From Pseudomonas putida (lineage in GTDB: Bacteria > Pseudomonadota > Gammaproteobacteria > Pseudomonadales > Pseudomonadaceae): a stretch of 64,000 nt of DNA. The DNA lies in assembly GCF_001636055.1 (NCBI RefSeq), contig NZ_CP011789.1, positions 558,001 to 622,000 on the forward strand, read 5' to 3'. The translations under genes were made by a program, and so were the position numbers. Below, piece by piece: positions 27,549 to 36,386 of the stretch (the first letter of the stretch is position 1; each line of letters opens with the position of its first letter). The notes beneath the pieces were generated by a model. The model did not search any database, was not told the DNA's origin, and worked only from the letters and a program-made list of their open reading frames with translations.

Positions 27549-28886
27549 ATGAAGAAGGCAAAACTGAGCCTCGCCTGGCAGATCGTGATCGGTCTCGTCC
27601 TGGGCGTTGCAGTCGGCGCGCTACTGAATCATTTCAGTGCAGAAAAGGCATGGTGGATCAGCAACGTCCTCCAGCCCGCCGGCGACATCTTCATTCGCCT
27701 GATCAAGATGATCGTCGTCCCGATCGTGATTTCGTCGCTGATCGTGGGCATCGCCGGGGTTGGCGACGCGAAGAAACTGGGCAGCATCGGCCTGAAGACC
27801 ATTCTCTACTTCGAAGTGGTGACCACCATCGCCATCGTCGTCGGTCTGGTACTGGCCAATGTGTTCCACCCAGGTGCCGGCATCGACATGAGCACCCTGG
27901 GCACCGTCGACATCTCCAAGTACCAGGCCACGGCGGCCGAGGTACAGCATGAGCATGCGTTCATCGAGACCCTGCTCAACCTGATCCCATCGAACATCTT
28001 CGCAGCGCTGATGCGTGGCGAGATGCTGCCGATCATCTTCTTCTCGGTCATGTTCGGCATGGGCCTCTCGAGCCTCAACGCCGACCTGCGCGAGCCGCTG
28101 GTGCGTACTTTCCAGGGTGTGTCGGAGACCATGTTCAAGGTCACCCACATGATCATGAACTACGCCCCGATCGGCGTATTCGCCCTGATCGCCGCGACCG
28201 TCGCCAACTTCGGCTTCGCCTCGCTGCTGCCGCTGGCCAAGCTGGTGTTGCTGGTGTACTTCGCCATCGCCTTCTTCGCCTTCATGGTGCTGGGCCTGGT
28301 GGCACGCGTGTTCGGCTTCTCGATCATCAAGATCATGCGCATCATGAAGGACGAGCTGATCCTCGCCTACTCCACCTCCAGCTCCGAGACCGTGCTGCCG
28401 CGCGTGATCGAGAAGATGGAGAAGTACGGTGCGCCGAAGTCGATTTGCTCCTTCGTGGTACCGACCGGCTACTCGTTCAACCTCGACGGTTCGACCCTGT
28501 ACCAGAGCATCGCGGCGATCTTCATCGCCCAGCTGTACGGCATCGACCTGTCGATCAGCCAACAGTTGCTGCTGGTGCTGACCCTGATGGTCACCTCCAA
28601 GGGTATCGCCGGTGTGCCGGGCGTCTCCTTCGTGGTGCTGCTGGCGACCCTAGGCAGCGTGGGCATTCCGCTGGAAGGCCTGGCTTTCATCGCCGGTGTC
28701 GACCGCATCATGGACATGGCCCGTACCGCACTGAACGTGGTGGGCAACGCCCTGGCCGCCGTGGTGATCGCCAAGTGGCAAGGCATGTACGACAGCGCCA
28801 AGGGCGAGGCGTACTACAACTCGCTGTTCCAGGCCAACGGCAAGAAAAAAGAAGCGGTGGTGGCGGGCAAGACCGTCAACCAGTAG
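27549..28886 (+). CDS. gltP: Glutamate/aspartate:proton symporter GltP (DAACS family)
   Basis: Inner-membrane symporter that imports glutamate and aspartate. The 445-residue protein has eight membrane helices plus two re-entrant loops; the serine-rich loop STSSSETVLPRV and the substrate-binding NLDGSTLYQS segment are intact, as is the MDMARTALNVVGN motif of the last helices. Preceded by AAAGGTAA and ended by an intrinsic terminator. Regulation is probably by AauR and sigma-54 (see upstream elements). Confidence 0.95.
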   Translation: MKKAKLSLAWQIVIGLVLGVAVGALLNHFSAEKAWWISNVLQPAGDIFIRLIKMIVVPIVISSLIVGIAGVGDAKKLGSIGLKTILYFEVVTTIAIVVGLVLANVFHPGAGIDMSTLGTVDISKYQATAAEVQHEHAFIETLLNLIPSNIFAALMRGEMLPIIFFSVMFGMGLSSLNADLREPLVRTFQGVSETMFKVTHMIMNYAPIGVFALIAATVANFGFASLLPLAKLVLLVYFAIAFFAFMVLGLVARVFGFSIIKIMRIMKDELILAYSTSSSETVLPRVIEKMEKYGAPKSICSFVVPTGYSFNLDGSTLYQSIAAIFIAQLYGIDLSISQQLLLVLTLMVTSKGIAGVPGVSFVVLLATLGSVGIPLEGLAFIAGVDRIMDMARTALNVVGNALAAVVIAKWQGMYDSAKGEAYYNSLFQANGKKKEAVVAGKTVNQ

Positions 28887-28903
28887 ACCTCTGGTTGCAA
28901 GCA

Positions 28904-28927
28904 AGAGCCCCGACCCGTCGGGGCTTT
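28904..28927 (+). terminator. Intrinsic terminator of gltP
   Basis: AGCCCCGA and TCGGGGCT form an 8-bp stem around CCCG, followed by five T residues. Confidence 0.9.
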
Positions 28928-29031
28928 TTGCATTGTGGCGTCCGACACCACCCCTGTCGGCCGCTCTTGCAGGGATCGGATTCAGGGCGCCTTATGCGAT
29001 ATCATTCGGGCATTTTTCAGGGGGATTGCAG

Positions 29032-30261
29032 ATGCTCAACGGCCTCTGGCTCGGCTTTTTCGTGGTAGCGGCCATCTCCGCCCTGGCCCAGTGGCTGGTC
29101 GGTGGCAACGCGGGAATCTTCGCCGCGATGGTCGAGAGCATCTTCGCCATGGCCAAGCTGTCGGTCGAGGTCATGGTCCTGCTGTTCGGTACCCTCACCT
29201 TGTGGCTGGGCTTTCTCAAGATTGCCGAAAAGGCCGGTATCGTCGAATGGCTGGCCAAGGTTCTCGGCCCGCTGTTCGCGCGTCTGATGCCGGAAGTGCC
29301 GCCTGGCCACCCTGCCCTGGGCCTGATCACCATGAACTTCGCTGCCAACGGCCTGGGCCTGGACAACGCCGCCACGCCCATCGGCCTGAAGGCCATGCGT
29401 GCGCTGCAGGAGCTCAACCCCAGCAGCACCACGGCGAGTAACGCGCAGATCCTGTTCCTGGTGCTCAACGCCTCGTCGCTGACCCTGCTGCCGGTCACCA
29501 TCTTCATGTACCGCGCCCAGCAAGGCGCTCCCGACCCGACGCTGGTGTTCCTGCCCATCCTGCTGGCGACCAGCGTCTCGACCCTGGTCGGCCTGCTGTC
29601 GGTTGCCGTGATGCAGCGCCTGCGCCTGTGGGATCCGGTGGTGCTGGCCTACTTCATCCCCGGCGCCCTGCTGCTCGGTGGCTTCATGGCGTTTCTCGGC
29701 ACGTTGTCGGCGGCTGCGTTGGCGAGCCTGTCGTCGATCCTCGGCAACCTGACGCTGTTCGGCGTGATCATGCTGTTTCTGGTGATCGGTGCGCTGCGCA
29801 AGGTGAAGGTCTACGAGGCCTTCGTCGAGGGCGCCAAAGAAGGCTTCGACGTCGCCAAGAGCCTGTTGCCCTATCTGGTCGCGATGCTGGTCGCAGTGGG
29901 TGTGCTGCGTGCCTCCGGGGCGCTCGAGCTGGCGCTGGGCGGCATCCGCCATGCGGTCGAGTGGATGGGTGTGGACAGCCGCTTCGTGGAAGGCCTGCCC
30001 ACGGCACTGGTCAAGCCGTTCTCCGGCAGCGCGGCGCGGGCGATGCTGATCGAGACCATGCAGACCCACGGCGTCGACAGCTTCCCGGCGCTCGTGGCCG
30101 CGACCATTCAGGGCAGTACCGAAACCACCTTCTACGTGTTGGCGGTGTACTTCGGCGCCGTGGGCATCCAGCGCGTGCGTCACGCAGTGGGCTGCGCGCT
30201 GCTGGCCGAGCTGTCCGGGGTGATCGCGGCGATCTTCGTCTGCTACTGGTTCTTCGCCTGA
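29032..30261 (+). CDS. Fused SpmA-SpmB nucleoside-recognition-domain membrane protein
   Basis: A 409-residue polytopic membrane protein. The N-terminal half resembles spore maturation protein A (MNFAANGLGLDNAATPIGLKAM) and the C-terminal half SpmB (ETTFYVLAVYFGAVGI), each a nucleoside-recognition (Gate) domain. In Bacillus these are separate proteins that help core dehydration; in non-sporing proteobacteria the fusion is common and of unknown function, possibly a transporter. The ATG at 29032 follows GGGGG. Its end overlaps the convergent lipoprotein gene by 19 bases. Confidence 0.88.
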   Translation: MLNGLWLGFFVVAAISALAQWLVGGNAGIFAAMVESIFAMAKLSVEVMVLLFGTLTLWLGFLKIAEKAGIVEWLAKVLGPLFARLMPEVPPGHPALGLITMNFAANGLGLDNAATPIGLKAMRALQELNPSSTTASNAQILFLVLNASSLTLLPVTIFMYRAQQGAPDPTLVFLPILLATSVSTLVGLLSVAVMQRLRLWDPVVLAYFIPGALLLGGFMAFLGTLSAAALASLSSILGNLTLFGVIMLFLVIGALRKVKVYEAFVEGAKEGFDVAKSLLPYLVAMLVAVGVLRASGALELALGGIRHAVEWMGVDSRFVEGLPTALVKPFSGSAARAMLIETMQTHGVDSFPALVAATIQGSTETTFYVLAVYFGAVGIQRVRHAVGCALLAELSGVIAAIFVCYWFFA

Positions 30262-30869
30262 GCCTGCATCCGTGAGGCCTGGGCGACTGTCCAGTCCACC
30301 ACCTGGCGCGCGAGCTGGTCGCTGGCAGCGCCAAAGCCGCTGACCACTGCCGGCACCTGCTTGTCGGCCAGTGGCTGGAGCACCTCGAAGCGTTGGCTGG
30401 CAAGGATGCGCTGGCTGCGCCCTTGCACCAGCCGCGCGTCGTAGCGGATCAGTACCTGCACCCCGTTTTCGCGGTATTCGCTCTGGAACGCTTGCAGCTC
30501 ACCCGCCAGCTCGTAGTCGGCCTGCAGATTGCTGTCATCGGCGCTCAGGCGCTGCACCCGGCCGTCCCGCTGGAAGGCATCGAGCAGGCGATTGCGCACC
30601 AGCAGTGGCACCGGATCGCTCCAGCGCGCGCCCTTGTAGCTGCTGATCACGTCGCCTTGCGCAATCACGGCGATACGCGGCCCGGCCAGGACTTCGCTGG
30701 CCAGCGGCTTGTTCAGGCGCAGCGACCAATCCACGGGTGTCGCCGGGCGGCTCTGCTGGTTCACCGGCAGGCGATAGATATCGGTGGGCTCGGCCTGTGG
30801 CAGGATCGAGCAGGCGCTGGCCAGGCTCAGCAGGCTGCCTGCGGCGAGCAGGCGAAGGGACGGCCTCAT
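30243..30869 (-). CDS. ABC-type transport auxiliary lipoprotein (PqiC/MlaB-neighbour type)
   Basis: A 208-residue lipoprotein: signal peptide MRPSLRLLAAGSLLSLASAC with Cys20 and the ABC_trans_aux fold (YRLP, then SLRLNKPLASEVLAGPRIAV, SYKGARWSDPVPLL, YELAGELQAF). Such proteins are thought to sit on the inner face of the outer membrane and complete an MCE lipid-transport pathway. Last gene of the four-gene MCE operon, starting inside the end of the MCE protein gene by an ATGA overlap. Confidence 0.9.
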   Translation of the reverse strand: MRPSLRLLAAGSLLSLASACSILPQAEPTDIYRLPVNQQSRPATPVDWSLRLNKPLASEVLAGPRIAVIAQGDVISSYKGARWSDPVPLLVRNRLLDAFQRDGRVQRLSADDSNLQADYELAGELQAFQSEYRENGVQVLIRYDARLVQGRSQRILASQRFEVLQPLADKQVPAVVSGFGAASDQLARQVVDWTVAQASRMQAQAKNQ

Positions 30870-31804
30870 GGCTGGAACTCCTTGGTTGGGTCGCGGCCCA
30901 GCAGGTAGCCGCTGGGGTCGGCCTCCAGGCGCCGGGAGATGCCCTTGAGGGCATTGAGGGTTTCGCGCAGCTCGCGGATTGCCGGGGCCAGCTGATTCAG
31001 GCCTTGGGCGCCGTCGTCGAGCGCCTCGCGGTTGTTCTTGAGCAGGTCATTGATGGTCGCGGTGCTCTGAGCCAGCGACTGCATGGCCTGCTCCGCGCTG
31101 CCGAAGGCTTGCTTGCCCTCGCTGCCGAGCAGGCCATTGGCGTTGCGCATCAGCGCCTGTGTCTCGGCCAGGGTGGCGCTGGCCTGTTTGCCGACCTGGC
31201 CGAGTTGTTCGATGGCCTGGGCGATGCCGCCCTTCTGGCTGGCGAAGGCACCGGTAGTCTGTTCGAGGTTGGCCAGGGTGTTGCTCAGGCGTTCGATGTT
31301 GTTTTCCGAGAACATCTGGTTGGCGTTGTGCAGCAGCAGGTTGATGTTGGTCACCAGGTCGCTGCTGTCGTTGAGCAGGCGTGAGATCGGCGACGGCGAG
31401 GCGACGATCACCGGCAGCTGTCCGCCCTTGCCCTTGAGCGATGGGCTCTGCGGCGTGCCGCCGCTGAGCTGGATGAACGAGTTGCCGGTCACCCCGGCGA
31501 GCGTGAGCTTGGCCTGGGTGTCTTCCTTGACCGGTGTGTCGGCGCTCAGGCGGATGCGCGCCAGTACCCGGCGCGGGTCCTGCGGGTCGAGGCGCAAGGT
31601 GCTGACATCGCCGACCTTGATGCCGTTGTACTGCACCGCGCTTCCCCGGGACAGGCCCGAAACGGCCTCGTTGAACACCACTTCATAATCTTTGAAGGCA
31701 TCGTCGACGCTGGATTTGGTCAGCCACAGGCCGAACAGCATGGCGCCGGCCACGACCAGCACGGTGACCAGTCCGATGAGGACGTGATGAGCTCGGGTTT
31801 CCAT
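30866..31804 (-). CDS. MCE (MlaD-family) substrate-binding protein
   Basis: A 312-residue inner-membrane-anchored periplasmic protein: one N-terminal TM helix (about 8-28), a single MCE domain (about 40-115; VQYNGIKVGDV, AKLTLAGVTGNSFIQL) and a long helical C-terminal region (about 140-300) that could form a tunnel or needle. It binds lipid passed between membranes and the ABC core. It follows the ATPase gene with a 2-base gap. Confidence 0.92.
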   Translation of the reverse strand: METRAHHVLIGLVTVLVVAGAMLFGLWLTKSSVDDAFKDYEVVFNEAVSGLSRGSAVQYNGIKVGDVSTLRLDPQDPRRVLARIRLSADTPVKEDTQAKLTLAGVTGNSFIQLSGGTPQSPSLKGKGGQLPVIVASPSPISRLLNDSSDLVTNINLLLHNANQMFSENNIERLSNTLANLEQTTGAFASQKGGIAQAIEQLGQVGKQASATLAETQALMRNANGLLGSEGKQAFGSAEQAMQSLAQSTATINDLLKNNREALDDGAQGLNQLAPAIRELRETLNALKGISRRLEADPSGYLLGRDPTKEFQP

Positions 31805-31806
31805 CG

Positions 31807-32601
31807 TCAGTGCTCCTGTCCCGCGCTTGCGGCTGCCTGTTCGGCTGCACGTCCGCGCGGGCCGTGAAAGTATTCGTGAATCCAGGGATCGTCGGTGCGT
31901 TCGACCTCGGCCAGCGGGCCTGCGACCAGTACCCTCTTCTGCGACAGCACCGCCACCCGGTCGGTGATGGTGTAGAGGGTGTCCAGGTCGTGGGTGATGA
32001 GGAACACCGAAAGCCCGAGGGCGTCGCGCAGGGTCAGGATCAGTTGGTCGAATGCCGCTGCGCCGATCGGGTCCAGGCCTGCGGTGGGTTCGTCGAGGAA
32101 CAGGATGTCCGGGTCCAGTGCCAGCGCGCGGGCCAGGGCCGCGCGCTTGATCATGCCGCCGGACAGCGAGGCCGGGTACTTGTCGGCGGCGCTGATCGGC
32201 AGCCCCGCCAGCGCCAGCTTGACCCCGGCCAGGTGTTCGGCGTCGGCGCGTGACAGCCCGGCATGCTCGATCAACGGCAACGCGACGTTCTCGGTGACGG
32301 TCAGTGACGAGAACAACGCGCCCTTCTGGAACAGCACACCGAAGCGCCGTTCCACCTGCGAGCGTTGGTCGTCGTTCAGCGTGGCCAGGTCCTGGCCGAA
32401 CACCTTCACCCTGCCCTCGTTGGGCCGACGCAGGCCAATGATGCTGCGCAGCAGCACCGACTTGCCGCTCCCCGAACCGCCGACCACGGCGAGGATCTCG
32501 CCGCGGTACAGGTCCAGGTCGAGGTTCTCGTGCACGCTCTGACTACCGAAACGGTTGCACAGGCCACGGGCTTCGATCACCGCTTCACGTGTGCCACTCA
32601 C
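31807..32601 (-). CDS. MCE-system ABC transporter ATPase (MlaF family)
   Basis: Cytoplasmic ATPase of the lipid transporter, 264 residues. The frame is open far upstream, but the true start is the GTG at 32601, which overlaps the permease stop (GTGA). Walker A GGSGSGKSV, Q-loop FQKGALFSSL, signature LSGGMIKR, Walker B ILFLDEPTAGLD and switch LITHDLD are intact; the GGM variant of the signature is typical of MlaF. Confidence 0.94.
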   Translation of the reverse strand: MSGTREAVIEARGLCNRFGSQSVHENLDLDLYRGEILAVVGGSGSGKSVLLRSIIGLRRPNEGRVKVFGQDLATLNDDQRSQVERRFGVLFQKGALFSSLTVTENVALPLIEHAGLSRADAEHLAGVKLALAGLPISAADKYPASLSGGMIKRAALARALALDPDILFLDEPTAGLDPIGAAAFDQLILTLRDALGLSVFLITHDLDTLYTITDRVAVLSQKRVLVAGPLAEVERTDDPWIHEYFHGPRGRAAEQAAASAGQEH

Positions 32602-33719
32602 CAGCCCATCTCCATGAAGAACAACGCAGCCACGGCATCCAGCACGATGACCACGAAGATCGACTGCACCACTGCCGAGGTAGTGTGGGCCCCGACCGAC
32701 TCGGCGCTGCCACTGACCTTGAAACCTTCCAGGCAGCCGATGGCGGCGATCAGGAAGGCGAAGAACGGCGCCTTGAGCAGGCCGACCAGGAAGTGCTGCA
32801 CGCCAATGTCGCTCTGCAGCAGCGAGAGGAACATGGCCGGCGGGATGTCCAACGACAGCGCACAGACCACCGCGCCGCCGACGATGCCGCAGACCATGGC
32901 GACGAAGGTCAGTAGCGGCAAGGCGATCAGCAGCGCCAGAACCCGCGGCACCACCAGCAGTTCGATGGGGTTCAGGCCCAGGGTGCGGATGGCGTCGATC
33001 TCCTCGTTGGCCTTCATCGAACCGAGCTGCGCGGTGAAGGCGCTGGCCGTGCGCCCGGCCATCAGGATCGCGGTGAGCAGTACGGCGAATTCGCGCAGGA
33101 AGGAGAAGGCCACCAGGTCGACGGTAAAGACCGTCGCACCGAAGTCGGCCAGCACCGTGGCCCCGAGAAAGGCCACTACGGCGCCGACCAGGAAGGTCAG
33201 CAAGGCGACGATGGGCGCGGCGTCCAGGCCTGTCTGCTCGATGTGCGCGACCACCGGGGTGACCCGCCACTTGTGTGGTTGCAGGAGCCGAGTGGCGAGG
33301 GTGGCGAGGATCAGGCCGACGAAACCGAGTAGTTGCCGGGTGTCCTGCCAGAGCGTGTCGACGGCGCAGCCGATGCGTGCGAGCAATTGCAGCAGGACCG
33401 GTTGTTCGGCTTCCTTGATCGGGATGCAGTAGTCCTGCACCGAGCCATACACCGTCCTGAGCAAGGCTCGGCTGGCCTCGGGGAGCTCGTCGGTGCAGTG
33501 CGACAGGCGCTCGGCGCCCAGCAACTCGGCCAGCAGCGAGGCACCGGCGGTGTCCAGGCGCCCAAGCTGGCTGAGGTCGGCGATCGTGTCAGCACCGTAC
33601 TGGTCGCGCAGGCGCTCGCTGTCGCGCTTGAGGCTGGTGTAGTGGGCCAGGGTCCAGTCGCCAGCGATCAGCAGGCGCGCGGGGTGCTGGCGGGTGTCGA
33701 GGGTGGCGCTGGGCTCCAT
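32598..33719 (-). CDS. MCE-system permease with N-terminal STAS domain (MlaE family)
   Basis: A 373-residue protein with a STAS-like domain (about 10-105, including DLSQLGRLDTAGASLLAELL) fused to the MlaE permease core (about 125-373) with the family segments FLREFAVLLTAILMAGRTASAF and GSMKANEEIDAIRTLG. In the E. coli Mla system the STAS protein MlaB is separate and binds the ATPase; here it is part of the permease. First gene of the operon permease-ATPase-MCE-lipoprotein. Direction of lipid movement cannot be told from sequence. Confidence 0.93.
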   Translation of the reverse strand: MEPSATLDTRQHPARLLIAGDWTLAHYTSLKRDSERLRDQYGADTIADLSQLGRLDTAGASLLAELLGAERLSHCTDELPEASRALLRTVYGSVQDYCIPIKEAEQPVLLQLLARIGCAVDTLWQDTRQLLGFVGLILATLATRLLQPHKWRVTPVVAHIEQTGLDAAPIVALLTFLVGAVVAFLGATVLADFGATVFTVDLVAFSFLREFAVLLTAILMAGRTASAFTAQLGSMKANEEIDAIRTLGLNPIELLVVPRVLALLIALPLLTFVAMVCGIVGGAVVCALSLDIPPAMFLSLLQSDIGVQHFLVGLLKAPFFAFLIAAIGCLEGFKVSGSAESVGAHTTSAVVQSIFVVIVLDAVAALFFMEMGW

Positions 33720-33782
33720 GCTTCTGACTCTGCACGACGGCGGTGGGTCAGATCATAGCCTGTTGCAGCGGCGGTGGCTTCA

Positions 33783-33808
33783 ATCGCGGGGCAAGTCGCA
33801 ACGGCGAT
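33783..33808. repeat. Solo REP-like element, family B
   Basis: TCGCGGGGCAAGTCGCAACGG matches the core of the palindrome at 8737 without a full inverted partner. It lies between the MCE operon start and the 3' end of the DUF5924 gene. Confidence 0.6.
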
Positions 33809-33831
33809 GGAGGCGACGCGATGATGAAGCT

Positions 33832-34854
33832 TCACCCCGCCGGTACATCCTCGACCACCTTGAAGCGCAGTACGCCGATCACCTGGCCATCCTCGGTCAG
33901 CACCCGCACCTGCCACTTGCCCACCGGGTTGGGCGGGAAGTTCTGCTTGTGGGTCCAGGCCCGGTAGCCTTCCTTGCGCCCACCGTGGATGTCCAGGGCG
34001 ATGCGGTCGACCTCTTTACCGTCCTGCTGCCACACGTGATAGATCCGCTCGTTCAGCCCGCGCGGGGCGTTGATTGCGGTGTAGGCGTACAGCCCTGCGC
34101 TGCGAATGCGGCTGGCGGCGATCTCGTCCAGCGATTCGCCGGGCTGGCGGTCCTGCAGCTCGGTGGTCACCGCCACTTCGGTCATCCACAGGGTCGCCGG
34201 GGGCACCCATGAGCGCAGCAGCCAACCGCCTCCGCCCACGGTCAGGGTCACCAGGACCAGCGCCACGGCGCGGCGCCAGTTGTTGATCGGGAAACTGCTG
34301 GCCAGGCTCGGGAATGACAGCGCCATGGCCGCGATCAGCGCCAGCTTGAAGCTCTGTGCGGTGGTCAGGTGCAGGATGATCGGCAGCGCCGTGAGCAGCG
34401 CGGCGAACAGGGTCAGGGTGTGCAGCGCGAGGAACAGCCAGCGCCGCGGTGCGAGCCATTTGTAGTACAGCGGATCGACGATGGAGATCAGCCCGGCTGC
34501 GCCGAGCAAGCCGGTGAACACCAGCTGGCCGCTGTTCCAGGTGGTGGTGATGAAGAAGAACGGCAGGACGAAGAACAGACTTTCCTGGTGGATCATCTGT
34601 GTGGCGTAACGCAAAAGTGGCTGCGGGATTTCGCGCTTGAACGTGCGTGCGAACAGTCCCGTCAGGGTGTTCTCGAGCATCAGCCAGACCCAGCTGATCA
34701 GCATCAGCACGGCGATCCAACTGGCGAGGCCGGCCTGGCGGTCGACCAGGATGAAACTGCCAATGCCGGACAGGAAGCCGCCAAGGGCGATGACCCCGGG
34801 GTAGCGTTTGAGCAGTTCGATGATGCGTTGGACGATGTGGGGTATGGGAGGCAT
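33832..34854 (-). CDS. DUF5924/DUF2914 membrane protein
   Basis: A 340-residue protein with about seven hydrophobic segments in the first 215 residues, then a soluble C-terminal domain with the DUF2914 pattern (RIYHVWQQDGKEVDRIALDI, then GKWQVRVLTEDGQVIG). The C-terminal domain is probably periplasmic. Function unknown. Stands alone between two REP-like elements. Confidence 0.82.
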   Translation of the reverse strand: MPPIPHIVQRIIELLKRYPGVIALGGFLSGIGSFILVDRQAGLASWIAVLMLISWVWLMLENTLTGLFARTFKREIPQPLLRYATQMIHQESLFFVLPFFFITTTWNSGQLVFTGLLGAAGLISIVDPLYYKWLAPRRWLFLALHTLTLFAALLTALPIILHLTTAQSFKLALIAAMALSFPSLASSFPINNWRRAVALVLVTLTVGGGGWLLRSWVPPATLWMTEVAVTTELQDRQPGESLDEIAASRIRSAGLYAYTAINAPRGLNERIYHVWQQDGKEVDRIALDIHGGRKEGYRAWTHKQNFPPNPVGKWQVRVLTEDGQVIGVLRFKVVEDVPAG

Positions 34855-34886
34855 GGGGATGGGCAGCGATAAGGGGTGACTGTTCT

Positions 34887-34923
34887 GGCCTCTTCGTGGG
34901 CAAGTCGCAATGGCGAAGAGGCC
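34887..34923. repeat. REP-like hairpin, family B
   Basis: Perfect 10-bp arms GGCCTCTTCG and CGAAGAGGCC enclose GGGCAAGTCGCAA, the same core as at 8737. It lies just downstream of the M16 peptidase gene and could end its transcript. Confidence 0.75.
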
Positions 34924-34942
34924 GAAACAGGATACCGCCGAA

Positions 34943-36349
34943 TCAGCTGTCCCGTGTAGCGCCGCTGGGGCGATCCGCCGGCTGGCGCCTTTTGCGGATC
35001 AGCCCGATGGCGAGTATCAGCCCCAACCCCAGCGCCACCAACCCGTACAGCTCGTCATAGCCCAGCAGTGGCTTCTCGATGCGCAGGTAGCCAGGTTCCT
35101 TGAGCAACAACCGCAGCGCCTCGTTGGCCTCCTTCAGGCTGACCTTGCGCAGTTTGCCGATCGGGTCTGCGAAACGGCCGTCATCGTAGTCGTTCAGCGC
35201 GCCCCAGTAGTAGTCGGCCAGTGCGCTGTTGCCCTGGGTGGTCCAGCTTTCGCGGGCAATCGCGGCCTCCTTGAGGCGGGCAAAGGTGTCTGCATCCAGG
35301 CCGTGCTTGCGCAGGTGCTCGAACAGGTCCTGCAGCACTTTCACCGCTTCGTCGATGTCCTGGCGCTCGAGATCGGCGTTGAAGCTGAGCATGCCACTGT
35401 CGCCGAAACTTTCACGCCGCACGGAGGGGCCGTAGGCCAGGCCGTGGCGCAATCGCAGTTGATCGTACGCAGCCCAGTCGAGGTAGCGCGAGAGCAGCTC
35501 GAGGGTCTGGTCGTGATTGCTGTCGAGTACCGGCTCGATGAACAGCCAGTGCAGCCTGGCGGTGTCACCCAGCCAGCCACGGGTCAGGTCGCGGCGTTGC
35601 TCGGCCTGCTGGCTGATGCTGTCGAGGTTGCGCCGCTCGCCTGGCTCGGTGGCTGGCAGCTCGCCGTAGGTACGCTCCAGATAGGCCGGCAGCAGGCGGT
35701 CGAGGCCACCGACGACGATCAGGCTCATGTTGTTGGCGGCGTACCAATGCTCGCGCATGGCCTGCACCTGTTTGAGGGTCATGCCGTCGATATCCGAGCG
35801 CTCCGGGCATTTGAGCCCCAGTTCCACGGCAAGCTGGTCGCTGGCCGGGTGGCCGATGTCCTGGCGGTCCAGCCAGCGCTGCAGGTGGCCGTAATGGCCG
35901 CCGTCCTCGCGCTCGATGATTTTCTTGGCGGTGGCCAGGGCCTTGGCATCGATCTTCGTGTCCCGCACCGCCGCCAGCAGCAGGTCGAGCACCTTGCGCT
36001 GGTTGCGTGCCGGCGCCTCGATGACGAAGGTGGTATCGGCGGCGCTGGTGAAGGCGTTCCACTCCCCGCCCAGCGCCTGCAGGCGCTCTTCCAGGCCGCC
36101 TTCGCCGGTCTCGTCGATGCCGCTGAACAGCAGGTGTTCGAGCAGGTGCGGCAATTCGCGCTGGTTGCACTCGAAGTCGTCGAGGCCCACGCCGACCACA
36201 AGGCGGATCGACACATGGTCGCGTTCGTACCCAGACTTGAGAATCACCTGCAGGCCGTTGGGCAACAGATAGCCTTCGACCCGCGAGCGGTCGAGGGCGA
36301 ACGAGGGCAGGCTGCAGAGGATCAGGCAAATGAAGGTCAGGCAACGCAT
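34943..36349 (-). CDS. M16-family zinc peptidase with C-terminal membrane anchor
   Basis: A 468-residue insulinase-like peptidase. Start at 36349 gives a signal peptide (MRCLTFICLILCSLPSFA); the longer open frame upstream lacks support. The inverted zinc motif HLLEH (about residue 66) is complete and the distal Glu is likely in KKIIERED. A second M16 half follows without the motif. A single TM helix near the end (LYGLVALGLGLILAIGLI) with a basic tail RKRRQ would fix it to the inner membrane facing the periplasm. Substrates unknown. Confidence 0.88.
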   Translation of the reverse strand: MRCLTFICLILCSLPSFALDRSRVEGYLLPNGLQVILKSGYERDHVSIRLVVGVGLDDFECNQRELPHLLEHLLFSGIDETGEGGLEERLQALGGEWNAFTSAADTTFVIEAPARNQRKVLDLLLAAVRDTKIDAKALATAKKIIEREDGGHYGHLQRWLDRQDIGHPASDQLAVELGLKCPERSDIDGMTLKQVQAMREHWYAANNMSLIVVGGLDRLLPAYLERTYGELPATEPGERRNLDSISQQAEQRRDLTRGWLGDTARLHWLFIEPVLDSNHDQTLELLSRYLDWAAYDQLRLRHGLAYGPSVRRESFGDSGMLSFNADLERQDIDEAVKVLQDLFEHLRKHGLDADTFARLKEAAIARESWTTQGNSALADYYWGALNDYDDGRFADPIGKLRKVSLKEANEALRLLLKEPGYLRIEKPLLGYDELYGLVALGLGLILAIGLIRKRRQPADRPSGATRDS

Positions 36350-36386
36350 GGGCGGGCTTCCGGGCCGGTCTCCAGGTGTGCGGGGG

